Shown one piece after another: positions 1 to 10,436 of a stretch of 33,155 bases of DNA (its first letter is position 1; every line of letters begins with the position of its first letter). This DNA comes from a bacterium (GTDB lineage Bacteria; Patescibacteriota; Microgenomatia; UBA1400; PJMF01). The notes beneath the pieces are model-generated. The model was not told the origin of the DNA. It was given only the letters and a program-made list of their open reading frames with translations, and did not search any database. Made by a program: the position numbers and the translations under genes. The stretch covers positions 1 to 33,155 of the forward strand of contig OMJP01000042.1 of the NCBI GenBank assembly GCA_900299405.1. Direction: 5' to 3'.

Positions 1-1283
1 CCCGGCATGGCTCCGACGTAGGTGCGGCGGTGACCGCGTATCTCGGCTTCATCACGAATACCTCCGAGAGAGACCTTGACGAAGTTTTTTCCTAGAGACT
101 CAGCGATCGAGCGACCGATGCTGGTTTTTCCTACACCGGGTGGTCCGACGAAACAAAGAATGGTCGGTGATTGTTGGTCTTTTTTGTTTTTGGCTTTTTG
201 TTTGAGTTCCAGCACCGCGATGTGTTCCAGCACCCGATCTTTGACGTCTTGCAGACCATAATGATCTCGGTCCAAAACCTTGGCAGCTTTATCTAAGTCT
301 ATCTTGGCTTTACTACGCTTGTTCCAGGGCAGTTCAAAAACAGTATCGAGCCAAGAACGAATGTAGCCGCCTTCGGGGTTATTGACTGACATCTGTTTCA
401 AGCGTTTGAGTTCTTTGCTGATTTTGTCTTTGATGTCTTCGGGAGCTTCTAGTTTATTCAGTTTCTCTTGGTAAGTATCGGCCAACTCATCTTCGTCATC
501 GATTTCTCCCAGTTCTTTTTGGATGGTGCGTAGTCGCTCGCGCAGAATGCTTTCGCGCATGTGTTTGTCGAATTGCTCCTGAGTTTTGTGCACTACGTCT
601 TTTTCGATTTCCATCACTTTGACTTCGTGGGCCAAATGCTTGATGACATTTTTCAGCCTTTTCTTGACGTCGGTTTCTTCCAGTAGCGACTGCTTGAGTT
701 CGGTGGAAATATTCAGCGTGCTGGCCACCTGATCAGCTAGCTCTCCGGGCTTAATGCCCCCGAGCAGCTTCATGAAGTTGAGGAACTCTACTGGCTTGCC
801 CATTTGTACGGTTTTGCGGAAAGCTTTTTGCAAATGGTTGGCGAGTGCTTTTACTTCTCCACTCTGATCGTCTTGGTCATCGATATTGGATATCTTGGCA
901 GCAAAGTATGGCTGTCGCTGGGTGAATTCCTCGATTTTGACTCGCTTTACACCCCTGACCAGAGCGCTCACGGCTTCTTCGGTTTTGATGGTGCGCTCGA
1001 TGATCGCCAAGGTTCCCACTCGATAAAGATCGCTGGGGCTGGGATCGTCTTCATTTGGTTTTTTTTGGGAAAGCAACACCACGTAGTTGCTGAAATCTTT
1101 GGCGGCCACCTTGATGCCGGTCAAAGACACTTCCCTTCCGAAATTCAAGACTGACTCGGTGGCAGGAAACAGCACACCCTCTTTGATCGGGATCACTGGC
1201 AAGTTATTGGGAGCGTTATTGTCCACGCTGGGCTTGTTTTCAGCAGTGTCGCTAGATGTTTTTTTGGTCGAAATACCAGGCAT
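1..1283 (-). CDS. lon: ATP-dependent protease Lon, N-terminal part plus start of AAA+ domain (truncated by window edge)
   Basis: Reverse-strand translation from ATG at 1283 reads [20 protein letters not shown]...[17 protein letters not shown]...[50 protein letters not shown]...[54 protein letters not shown]. These are diagnostic Lon motifs. It is absent from the ORF track because it has no stop inside the window. Confidence 0.95.
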   Translation of the reverse strand, partial: [427 protein letters not shown]

Positions 1284-1353
1284 AAAGCTTTAATTTTTCT
1301 TAGTGAATTAGCATTCTAACGTTTTGACTGCTAAATAGCAAGTTATAAAAAAG

Positions 1354-1427
1354 TGGGTATGCCATGACTCGAACATGGGACCTCTGTCTTATCAGGACAG
1401 CGCTCTAACCAACTGAGCTACACACCC
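1354..1427 (-). tRNA. tRNA-Ile (GAT)
   Basis: Cloverleaf GGGTGTG-TA-GCTC..GAGC-G-CTGTC-CTGATAA-GACAG-..-CCATG-TTCGAGT-CATGG-CATACCC on the reverse strand; anticodon GAT; CCA not encoded. Confidence 0.93.
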
Positions 1428-1535
1428 GTTTTTGATAAATGGTATTGTAACACGAGTAGCACCAGAGCAAAACTTATTCTAACTCTCGTTTTTTTGATCT
1501 ATTTGATGTACATTTTGATCTTGTAAGGCATATTT

Positions 1536-2096
1536 ATGATTACCCTCATAGCTGGGCCAAGTGGCTCAGGAAAAACAACTTTAGCTCAATATCTTGCTGG
1601 TAAAAAACCATCGGTGATAGTTTCTCTGGATGATTTTTATTTTAGTAAAGAAACGAAACCACGCATTTCGTCTGTTGGCATCTGGGGAAATGATCCTAAT
1701 TACTGTGATGCAGAGAGCTTGATAGAAGTGGCTTCCGCTTTGAAAGAGGGCGAAAGCACTTTGTCTCCCAAGTTTTCCTTTTTAACTCAGGATCGTACTG
1801 ACCCGCAACTGATTGAGCCCCAAAAAAACATTATTGTTGAGGGACTATGGACATTAAACTTTCCCGCTCTAAGAGAGTTGGCGGATTACAGAATTTATTT
1901 AGAGGTGCCATATAAAATTCGACTTGAAAGACGTCTGGAAAGAGATATGCAAAGAGGTAGAAACAAAGAAGCCTCGCTCTCGATTGCCCATGAGGTAGAT
2001 AGTATGGCCGAAACCCATGTAGAGCCATTCAAAAAATTTGCCAACATTGTTATTGAAACTAACTCCGAGGGAGAAACTTTCGTCCGTCGAGATTGA
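1536..2096 (+). CDS. P-loop kinase of the uridine kinase / phosphoribulokinase-like family
   Basis: Walker A GPSGSGKTT, then VSLDDFY and VEGLWTL..LRELADYRIYLEVPYKIRLERRLERDM, the uridine kinase-like layout. Confidence 0.75.
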   Translation: MITLIAGPSGSGKTTLAQYLAGKKPSVIVSLDDFYFSKETKPRISSVGIWGNDPNYCDAESLIEVASALKEGESTLSPKFSFLTQDRTDPQLIEPQKNIIVEGLWTLNFPALRELADYRIYLEVPYKIRLERRLERDMQRGRNKEASLSIAHEVDSMAETHVEPFKKFANIVIETNSEGETFVRRD

Positions 2097-2097
2097 C

Positions 2098-2388
2098 CTA
2101 TTTATTTTTTCCGTAAAGATTTTTGAGAATTTTTCTGTAATAAGAGATGTTTTGTCTAAAGGTGTTTAAACCTTGTGTTTCTTTTGCTTTTATTCTTCCC
2201 CACCAGGAGCCATAGTTTCTATTAACGTCTTTTTGGATTTGTTTAATGGCGTTATGGGACGCCTCTATATTCGCCAACAATTCTCCTTCGGAATATTTTT
2301 CCTTAAAATCTCCTTCAGCTTCTCTGGCAAGGTAGTCTCTTTCACTTAAGCTTTTTGCCTCTATTGGACCTTGGTTGATTTTTGACAT
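2098..2388 (-). CDS. Hypothetical protein, 96 aa, charged/helical
   Basis: Intact ORF ending 2 nt from the convergent kinase ORF; no recognised motif. Confidence 0.5.
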   Translation of the reverse strand: MSKINQGPIEAKSLSERDYLAREAEGDFKEKYSEGELLANIEASHNAIKQIQKDVNRNYGSWWGRIKAKETQGLNTFRQNISYYRKILKNLYGKNK

Positions 2389-2410
2389 AGTTTTCCCAAT
2401 TATACCTACT

Positions 2411-2434
2411 AAAAAACCACCTGCTAGGGTGGTT
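2411..2434 (-). terminator. Rho-independent terminator downstream of 16S rRNA
   Basis: Reverse strand AACCACC-CTAGCA-GGTGGTT followed by a T-tract: 7-bp stem, 6-nt loop, located ~125 nt after the 16S 3' end. Confidence 0.8.
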
Positions 2435-2442
2435 CTTTACAA

Positions 2443-2469
2443 TCTGAAACAAACAAAGTGGTGAAATTG
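2443..2469 (-). other. 3' half of the pre-16S processing stem
   Basis: Pairs with 4154..4180: 24 Watson-Crick pairs, 2 G-U pairs and 1 mismatch over 27 positions. Confidence 0.85.
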
Positions 2470-2561
2470 GCCTGGATATGGTGGTCACAGGACTTGTAAT
2501 TTCATCCCGCTTACGCGGGAAGGGAGAAAGGGGGTCGTGATTCCCCTACCCATCTCCTTAG

Positions 2562-4037
<1,476 letters not shown>

Positions 4038-4153
4038 AAAGTTTTAAAAACATATTTAAGAGTATTGAAGCTGATTTTCTGATTTTGATTATCTAGATCA
4101 ATACTGTTTATTGGAATTAACGAGTTTCCTATTTCATAAACCCATTAATGTAA

Positions 4154-4180
4154 CAATTCCACCACTATGTTTATTTCAGA
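4154..4180 (-). other. 5' half of the pre-16S processing stem (leader)
   Basis: Leader RNA UCUGAAAUAAACAUAGUGGUGGAAUUG is complementary to the trailer at 2443..2469. Confidence 0.85.
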
Positions 4181-4383
4181 AACACAGTGATTGTTTGTCG
4201 TTGTCTTTTCACTTATTAAGGCGCCTTCAAAAAATAGAAAAAAAAGAAACAACTCTGTGGGAGATGTCTCTTTGCATGATGCCTTTTGGTTGCCCAAGTA
4301 CATCACTCTGGTGTTTTTCAATTCTCTCTGTAGGCAGTGAGAATTATTGAAGTGTTGGTATTGTAGCAAGCTTCATAGGAAAG

Positions 4384-5460
4384 TCAAAGGAGAGTTGCTC
4401 CACCCAAACACTTAATTAACTTTTTTTCTTTATGGTAAAACACTGCCGACTGACCGCTGGCGATGCCTTCTACTGGTTTTTCTGTTTTCACTAAATAGTT
4501 TTTGCCTTGCTTGGTGATTGAGCAGTTAACTAGTTTGCCGGTGTTGCGGATGCGGACTTGCAGGTCGCTTGAATTCAATAAGTCTTGCTCGTTTGCTCCG
4601 ATCAGGTGAAGATTTGCTACTGTAAATTCTTGTGCTGCAGTAGCTTGTTTTGGTCCGATGACTAGTTGGTTTTTGTCAGCATTTTTCTTGATGACGTAGA
4701 GGGCTGGCAGCTCGGTTTTGTCGAATTCTGGGTGCTGCTGGGCATATTTTTTCTTGTCATAAGTAAAACCGTGGCGTTGACCGACGGTGTAGAACCAGAG
4801 TCCACGGTGTTTACCGATGACGTTGCCTTGATCGTCGATGATTTCCCCCGGTTTTTCTCCTAGATTTTCTTTGAGAAACTTCGGTACGTTGATGTCGCCA
4901 ACGAAACAGATACCAACCGAGTCTTTTTTGTTCGCTACTGGGAGGTTTTTTTGTTTAGCTAATTTTCGCACTTGGTCTTTGGTCAAATCTTGTAAGGGAA
5001 AAATGACGTGAGCTAATTGTTCTTGTTTAATTTGATAAAGAAAATAGGTTTGATCTTTGTGTTTGTCTTTAGGAATATAAAGACACTCGCCATCGGTGGC
5101 AGCATAGTGACCAGTGGCGATAGCATCGTAACCCTGTTTCATCGCCCAGTCGTAAAATAAACCAAACTTAATGATTTTGTTGCACATCACGTCAGGATTG
5201 GGAGTGCTGCCCGCTTCATACTCATCCAAGAAATACTGCATCACTTGTTCCCGATAAGCTTGTTTGAGATCGAGTACTTGAAAGGGAAGATCAAGTTGCA
5301 AAGCAACCTGAAGAGCATCTTTACGATCATCCTCGGCCCGACAACCAGGTTCTTTCCAACACTCAAGATAAACAGTGTCGACTTGATGACCTTGCTCTTT
5401 GAGCAAGACAGCGCTGACCGCGGAATCTACTCCACCAGATAATCCTAGTAAAACTTTCAT
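4384..5460 (-). CDS. mnmA: tRNA-specific 2-thiouridylase MnmA
   Basis: MKVLLGLSGGVDSAVSAVLLKEQGHQV PP-loop; TPNPDVMCNKIIKFG; ATGHYA; GICFVGD; HRGLWFYTVGQRHG. Confidence 0.96.
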   Translation of the reverse strand: MKVLLGLSGGVDSAVSAVLLKEQGHQVDTVYLECWKEPGCRAEDDRKDALQVALQLDLPFQVLDLKQAYREQVMQYFLDEYEAGSTPNPDVMCNKIIKFGLFYDWAMKQGYDAIATGHYAATDGECLYIPKDKHKDQTYFLYQIKQEQLAHVIFPLQDLTKDQVRKLAKQKNLPVANKKDSVGICFVGDINVPKFLKENLGEKPGEIIDDQGNVIGKHRGLWFYTVGQRHGFTYDKKKYAQQHPEFDKTELPALYVIKKNADKNQLVIGPKQATAAQEFTVANLHLIGANEQDLLNSSDLQVRIRNTGKLVNCSITKQGKNYLVKTEKPVEGIASGQSAVFYHKEKKLIKCLGGATLL

Positions 5461-5491
5461 GAAGCTTATTATATGAGCTATGGCAAGTTAA

Positions 5492-6454
5492 TTAGGCCAG
5501 GAAGTTGGTGCGGGCCACTTTTCTGACTTTTTCCTGATAGGCATCAGGATCTTGAGTGTAGAAAATAGGTAGAATTGGTTCGAAGTCAGGATTGAGTTTT
5601 ACTGCTTTATCGATGTCCTGCCACGACATTTTGCCGAAATAAAGTTCTTTCATCGGAAAGTCATTGGCGATCAGAAACTCGACAGTGTCGATCACCCCTT
5701 CGAAGTAGACGAGGTCTTTGGTCGACCCCCCTGGTCGCTGGGTGTCTTTTAGCCCACGTTTTTTACGGAAGGTCATGGCAAAAGCTCGCTCTTTATCACT
5801 GATGTGACTCCTAACAAAATTCCAGACCTCCAGAAAAGAACTCTCCTGCGCCATCTGGGTAGCTAGGTAATTAATCGAGGCTCGATAAGCAAAAGGTTGC
5901 TTTTTGGTCATCAGCGAATTCATGGTTGCCAGCCCCTCTTCAGTTTTGAGATAAGGAGCAAAGCCATAGCGTTTTTTCTTTTTGTACCAAGGCTGCTGCT
6001 GGTAATTGATGCGACGCAAAGCATGAGTGCCGATCTCGTGATAAATCAGACCTAGCAAATCATTTTCGTGAATACTGCAGGGTCGACGTAGCTTGACCAC
6101 ATTGTCGTCAGTTACCGAAGCAATGCTGACGAAATCTGCCGACCAGCGCAGTTCAAAGCGATTATCCAATTTATGTACGCCAAGAAAGTCTTCGATGGCA
6201 GTGTTGACTTTTTCTTCCGAAAGAATCTCCCCCCTACTAGCCTCAAATTCCTCAGGAGTGAAGGTCTCACTAGCTTTTTTTAGGATTTTATTCGCCAGTT
6301 CTAAGTATCTTTCCGAGGGCAAACCTTTTTCCAGCAGTTCATCCTCAGTAAACTCTCTGACGTATTCGAACTGCGGATCGAAACTAGGATCGATCAGAAA
6401 GCGCTCCTTTTCTTGTTGATAGTTGGTGGGAGTTAAATCAGCGATTAAGCTCAT
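5492..6454 (-). CDS. DUF1704 family (MATCAP/'QEGLA'-type) zinc metallopeptidase
   Basis: LLGLIYHEIGTHALRRIN (HExxxH) followed by YLKTEEGLATMNSL and the conserved tail typical of DUF1704/COG3930. Confidence 0.82.
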   Translation of the reverse strand: MSLIADLTPTNYQQEKERFLIDPSFDPQFEYVREFTEDELLEKGLPSERYLELANKILKKASETFTPEEFEASRGEILSEEKVNTAIEDFLGVHKLDNRFELRWSADFVSIASVTDDNVVKLRRPCSIHENDLLGLIYHEIGTHALRRINYQQQPWYKKKKRYGFAPYLKTEEGLATMNSLMTKKQPFAYRASINYLATQMAQESSFLEVWNFVRSHISDKERAFAMTFRKKRGLKDTQRPGGSTKDLVYFEGVIDTVEFLIANDFPMKELYFGKMSWQDIDKAVKLNPDFEPILPIFYTQDPDAYQEKVRKVARTNFLA

Positions 6455-6463
6455 GAATCAAAT

Positions 6464-7744
6464 CTATTGTGGTCTAATTACAAAGCCAGTAAGATCTTTG
6501 CGCCCTATTTCTACCTTTTGCGGACTACGATTGAGTTTTTTGGAAACAATCACCGAAGTCTCGACAGTTTTATTTTTTAGTTTGAACTTCAGCTCGACTA
6601 CGGGGCGCTTGCCTTCACCGGCTACCTGCTGAAACCACAATAAGTCATCCACGTCGATCAGGTCAAGCTCTTTAGCCAAATTACTGGCGATGGCTGAGCG
6701 ATAGCGACCAGTGTTGATTAGGGCCTTGCTTTCTATTTTCTTTTTGCCATCACCATAAAGCGTGATTGGTTCTCCGGTATCCACGATCGGCAGCTCTCCC
6801 TTGTTTTCGATACTGTCGGCAAAGCTTTCGGCAAATAATGCCTGGCCAATTCTGACACCATGATCAGCACTGAGCACATTCAGATCCTGCACCCGCTCCA
6901 GGCGACGACGCAAGCCAGCTCTGTTGGCAGTTTGGATCGACAACCCTGGATAGGCGTTGAGTTCGACCACCATTGGTCCCTTAGTTTTGTGAATAAAAAG
7001 ATCGACTCCGGTAAACACCAGCTCGGCAGCGCGCGCAGCCCTGACGGCAGTTTTCAGGATATCGTTCCAGAATGGAATCTTGATCCCGTTGAGCTTCAAT
7101 TTTGAATCTGGCAGATATTGGATAGGCTCTCTTTTATGAGCCACGCCATAGGTAGTGATGCCGGTAGCAATGTCGATGCCGGTCATGATCGCTCCCTGAC
7201 TGATGTTGGCTCGACCCTCTGATTCCTCGGTTGGCAGGCGTAGTTTAGCCATCACTGGAACGCTATTGAACACCACCACTCTGACATCAGGGGTGCCTTT
7301 GTAAGTGTACTTCAGCAGTTTGGGGTGGATGGGAATTCTTTCCTCGATAATGACGTTGTGATTCGAGCCATGAGTGCTGTACTGACCAGACAAAATGTCC
7401 ATGCACAGCAGCTTGATGTCGTCCAGACTCCAAGTTTCGCCAATCACGTCAGTCCAGTGCTCTTTGTCAGGATGCTGGCGGCGGAAAGCAGTCACACCTT
7501 TGCCAGCGTGGCCGTTGGTGGGTTTGATCACGAAATCTTTGTCTAGCTTATGCCAGTCAAAATCATCGATGTCCTCGGTGGTACCGAGCACGCCGTAGAT
7601 AGCAGCAGTGGGTATGTTGTTGTTTTGCAGCAGCAACTTGGTAGCGTATTTTGATTTACAAATCGATTTCGCTCGGGGAGAGTTCATAGGCACATAGAGC
7701 TGGTTACGGGCATTCATGCCCAAAACGTCTTTTGCTTGAACCAT
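6464..7744 (-). CDS. ATP-grasp RimK-related (alpha-L-glutamate ligase-like) protein fused to a C-terminal retropepsin-like (RimB / 'ATP-dependent zinc protease') domain
   Basis: N-terminal MNARNQLYVPMNSPRAKSICKSKYATKLLLQ, DFVIKPTNGHAGKGV, VIIEERI, PDVRVVVFNSVPVMAKLRLPT, MVVELNAYPGLSIQ (ATP-grasp). C-terminal KIESKALINTGRYRSAIASNLAKEL...VEIGRKDLTGFVIRP (RimB-like). Start placed at ATG 7744, since the 7822 ORF start overlaps the upstream gene. Confidence 0.83.
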   Translation of the reverse strand: MVQAKDVLGMNARNQLYVPMNSPRAKSICKSKYATKLLLQNNNIPTAAIYGVLGTTEDIDDFDWHKLDKDFVIKPTNGHAGKGVTAFRRQHPDKEHWTDVIGETWSLDDIKLLCMDILSGQYSTHGSNHNVIIEERIPIHPKLLKYTYKGTPDVRVVVFNSVPVMAKLRLPTEESEGRANISQGAIMTGIDIATGITTYGVAHKREPIQYLPDSKLKLNGIKIPFWNDILKTAVRAARAAELVFTGVDLFIHKTKGPMVVELNAYPGLSIQTANRAGLRRRLERVQDLNVLSADHGVRIGQALFAESFADSIENKGELPIVDTGEPITLYGDGKKKIESKALINTGRYRSAIASNLAKELDLIDVDDLLWFQQVAGEGKRPVVELKFKLKNKTVETSVIVSKKLNRSPQKVEIGRKDLTGFVIRPQ

Positions 7745-7751
7745 AGTTTCC

Positions 7752-8675
7752 TTACTCTTCTTCGATGATGGACTGGAAGCGAGTTCTTTCCAGCAAGCGC
7801 AAACCAGTGTAGTGTCCGACAATGATGTTCAGGACCGCTACCGAAATCAGGGTCAGTTCCGGGTGAAGTAGTACGGTTTGCTGCACAGCTTCCATATTGA
7901 TGATAAAGGCACACAGTACCGCAATTAAAAGTGTTTCAAAGGTGATACTTAGAGCCTCTTTTTGGGAGCTGAACATCTGGGTGCTCATAAAGTTTTCCGT
8001 CAACAACATGATGATCAGCAGCGGGAAAATGTTGAGGGTTAGAAGTGAGGTAACGTTCAACCAGGAAGAAGCGATCAGCAGCAGAGTGATAAAGAAACTC
8101 ACCACCCACAGCAGCATCGCCGTTCTGGGGAGCAGCGGTAGTTTAAATCTCTTTACTGCTAATCTGGCCAAGGTAGCAGCGATTAGCACGGCAATAAAAA
8201 CAATCACTCCGGTAAAGATCCCTGTCGACACGAAAGCCACTGATAGCACCGCAGGGATGTATACACCAAAGCCTTTGAGTCCCACTACGTGGCGGGCGGT
8301 AGCAATAATAGCGGCAATCAACGGAAATAAAATCAATAAAACAATAATGTTGGCTGGCAGACCGTTGGCGATCGCCTGGCGAATCGCGTGTTGGAGCGGG
8401 TTGTTCCAGCTCAGAGAGCCGATGGGATGCTCATCAAGAAAAGCAGCGAGTTTGCTTTTCTGCTGACCGGTAGTTTCAGTCAGGTCCTGATCTTTTTTCT
8501 CTTGGAGACGTTGGGCAGCCTCTGCAGAAGCTGAAGCCAAGCTGCTTTCGCTGGCCTCCCCTGCTGGAGAAGCATCCAGAGTTTCTTCGGTGGCTGGCTG
8601 CTGGGCGCTAATCACAGGAGCAACGGTCAGCAAAGAACCTCCTACTAACAACAAAGCCAAGAGTAATTTTTTCAT
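7752..8675 (-). CDS. Signal peptide plus 7-transmembrane protein of the '7TM transglutaminase-associated' family, lacking the transglutaminase domain
   Basis: MKKLLLALLLVGGSLLTVAPVISAQQ signal; Ala/Glu/Ser-rich linker; then ~7 hydrophobic helices including ARHVVGLKGFGVYIPAVLSVAF. Immediately upstream of the RimK-related gene. Start set at ATG 8675. Confidence 0.7.
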   Translation of the reverse strand: MKKLLLALLLVGGSLLTVAPVISAQQPATEETLDASPAGEASESSLASASAEAAQRLQEKKDQDLTETTGQQKSKLAAFLDEHPIGSLSWNNPLQHAIRQAIANGLPANIIVLLILFPLIAAIIATARHVVGLKGFGVYIPAVLSVAFVSTGIFTGVIVFIAVLIAATLARLAVKRFKLPLLPRTAMLLWVVSFFITLLLIASSWLNVTSLLTLNIFPLLIIMLLTENFMSTQMFSSQKEALSITFETLLIAVLCAFIINMEAVQQTVLLHPELTLISVAVLNIIVGHYTGLRLLERTRFQSIIEEE

Positions 8676-8715
8676 AATCAAGATTATACAGGAAAACAGG
8701 CTTTCGAATAAAGTT

Positions 8716-9078
8716 TTACAAGACAAAAGCTACAAAAGATTGGGCCATACCAATCAAGATTGAAGCCAAGAGAATCGAGAAAAACTGGTTGAGATGTACC
8801 CCCAGCACCACCATGTTGGTAATCTGGAAGCCAGGCACCAGATAGGTCACCAGCCATAGCAAGGCTACATTGATTACCACCGAGAACAACCCCAGAGTGA
8901 CGACGTTGATTGGTAGGAACAACAGCTTGACGATTGGGCGGACAAATTTATTGACCAGCACCATTACCAAACTGGCGATCACCAAGGTGGTCCAGTCACC
9001 GATATTGATGGTCGGTAAAAAGTAAGACAGAATCCAGAGAGAGGCAACAGTAACGATTAGGGGTTTGAGGAGTTTCAT
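8716..9078 (-). CDS. Four-TM 'phage holin family' (PF04020/YvlD-like) membrane protein
   Basis: MKLLKPLIVTVASLWILSYFLPTINIGDWTTLVIASLVMVLVNKFVRPIVKLLFLPINVVTLGLFSVVINVALLWLV matches the PF04020 pattern. Confidence 0.85.
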   Translation of the reverse strand: MKLLKPLIVTVASLWILSYFLPTINIGDWTTLVIASLVMVLVNKFVRPIVKLLFLPINVVTLGLFSVVINVALLWLVTYLVPGFQITNMVVLGVHLNQFFSILLASILIGMAQSFVAFVL

Positions 9079-9131
9079 TGATTTCCTTTTGCTTGATTAA
9101 TTACTGTACATCGTAACATGTTTACTACCAC

Positions 9132-10436
9132 CTACTTCAAGAGCTGCTTGGTATGTCGCCTGGAGTATTGTTTTTTGGAAAAGCGGTGGGCTTCATCGCG
9201 GACCTGCTGTGCTAGCTTGAGGGCGGGATGATTCTTGTCCAGTTTTAGGACTTCGTAATCGATTTTTCTGCCATCCTGGTCGGTGGGAATGATGAGTCGG
9301 TCGGGATTCTTGGCAATGCCGATGACTGGGTTGTCCCACTGCCAATTGCTGAGAGCGGCTCTGATTTGTCCCTTTCCCCCATCGACAATGACGAGGTCGG
9401 GCTTGTCCCACTCGGGATGATTTTGCCTTCTCGCCAGCGCTTCTTTCATCATTTGGTAATCGTTGGGAGTGTCGAGAGTGATGATGTTGTAGAGTCGGTA
9501 TTCTTCTTTATCTGCCCGCCCATCGGTAAAAACCACCTGAGCTACAGCAGCGTTTTTTCCCTGAATATTACTGACATCGTAGCCCTCGATGCGCTTGAGC
9601 TTTTTGCTTTTCGGCCAGGCGAGGTAGGTTTGTAGGATTTTTTGTAGCTCCACCATGCCTTGTTGCGCTTGTTGCAAACCAAAGCTGGGTAGCACCAAAT
9701 CAGGCGACAGGCGGTATTGTTTACTAGTAACTTCTTCTATCAGTTGTACTCGCTCTTTATACAGCTGAGCCTTTTCAAATTGTTGCTTGTCGGCCGCCTG
9801 TTTCATTTTGGTGATTAAATCTTTGAGTACGACTTTCTTTTTGCCTCTTAAAAACAGAATTAGAGACTCGATGTTTTCCCGATAGTCTTTTTCGCTAATT
9901 TCACCAACGCAGGCTCCGGGACAGAGCTCCAGGTGGTGATAAAAACATGCCCGATCGCCATCAGGATCGCTGCACCAAGGGAAAATCTTACGGGCGATTT
10001 TTAGCACTTCGTTCAGTTTTACTCCGCTGGGAAAGGGTCCCAAGATCGTGCCTTTAGGTTTTTCTTTGACGAGGTCGGTTTTTCTTTTTTTCAAAACTCT
10101 GGGGAATTTTTCGGCAGTGATGACTAAATAAATCGGGGTTTTGTCATCTTTGAGTCTGATGTTGTAAAAAGGCTGATGGGCTCGAATCAACTCTGCCTCA
10201 ATCAACAGGGCTTCCAGCTCGCTGGACAAGATCTCGAACTCGACTTTTTCTGCAGTCTGCACCATTTTGGCGATGCGGTTGCTGAGGCGTTTCACCTGAG
10301 TATAGGTTTGTAATCTTTTCTTGAGATTTTTGGCTTTGCCGACGTAGAGAATATTATTTTTTTCGTCGAAGAACGAGTAAACTCCCGGCTCCGAGGGCCA
10401 AGAGGATGAAGCCCGCGCCCAAGCCAATGATGACAT
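9132..10436 (-). CDS. uvrC: UvrABC system protein C, lacking the C-terminal (HhH)2 domain
   Basis: GIY-YIG PGVYSFFDEKNNILYVGKAKNLKKRL; UVR motif KQQFEKAQLYKERV; GYDVSNIQGKNAAVAQVVF; DLVIVDGGKGQIRAAL; ends RDEAHRFSKKQYSRRHTKQLLK. Start is either ATG 10436 or ATG 10496. Confidence 0.92.
   Translation of the reverse strand: MSSLAWARASSSWPSEPGVYSFFDEKNNILYVGKAKNLKKRLQTYTQVKRLSNRIAKMVQTAEKVEFEILSSELEALLIEAELIRAHQPFYNIRLKDDKTPIYLVITAEKFPRVLKKRKTDLVKEKPKGTILGPFPSGVKLNEVLKIARKIFPWCSDPDGDRACFYHHLELCPGACVGEISEKDYRENIESLILFLRGKKKVVLKDLITKMKQAADKQQFEKAQLYKERVQLIEEVTSKQYRLSPDLVLPSFGLQQAQQGMVELQKILQTYLAWPKSKKLKRIEGYDVSNIQGKNAAVAQVVFTDGRADKEEYRLYNIITLDTPNDYQMMKEALARRQNHPEWDKPDLVIVDGGKGQIRAALSNWQWDNPVIGIAKNPDRLIIPTDQDGRKIDYEVLKLDKNHPALKLAQQVRDEAHRFSKKQYSRRHTKQLLK

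Noticed and set aside
4111-4369. Short ORFs 4111..4350 (+) and 4145..4369 (-)
   Set aside because: They cover the 16S leader, including the processing stem at 4154..4180; no coding signature.
8716-9078. 'Phage holin' as evidence for a prophage
   Set aside because: PF04020-type 4-TM proteins are common chromosomal membrane proteins; no other phage genes are present.
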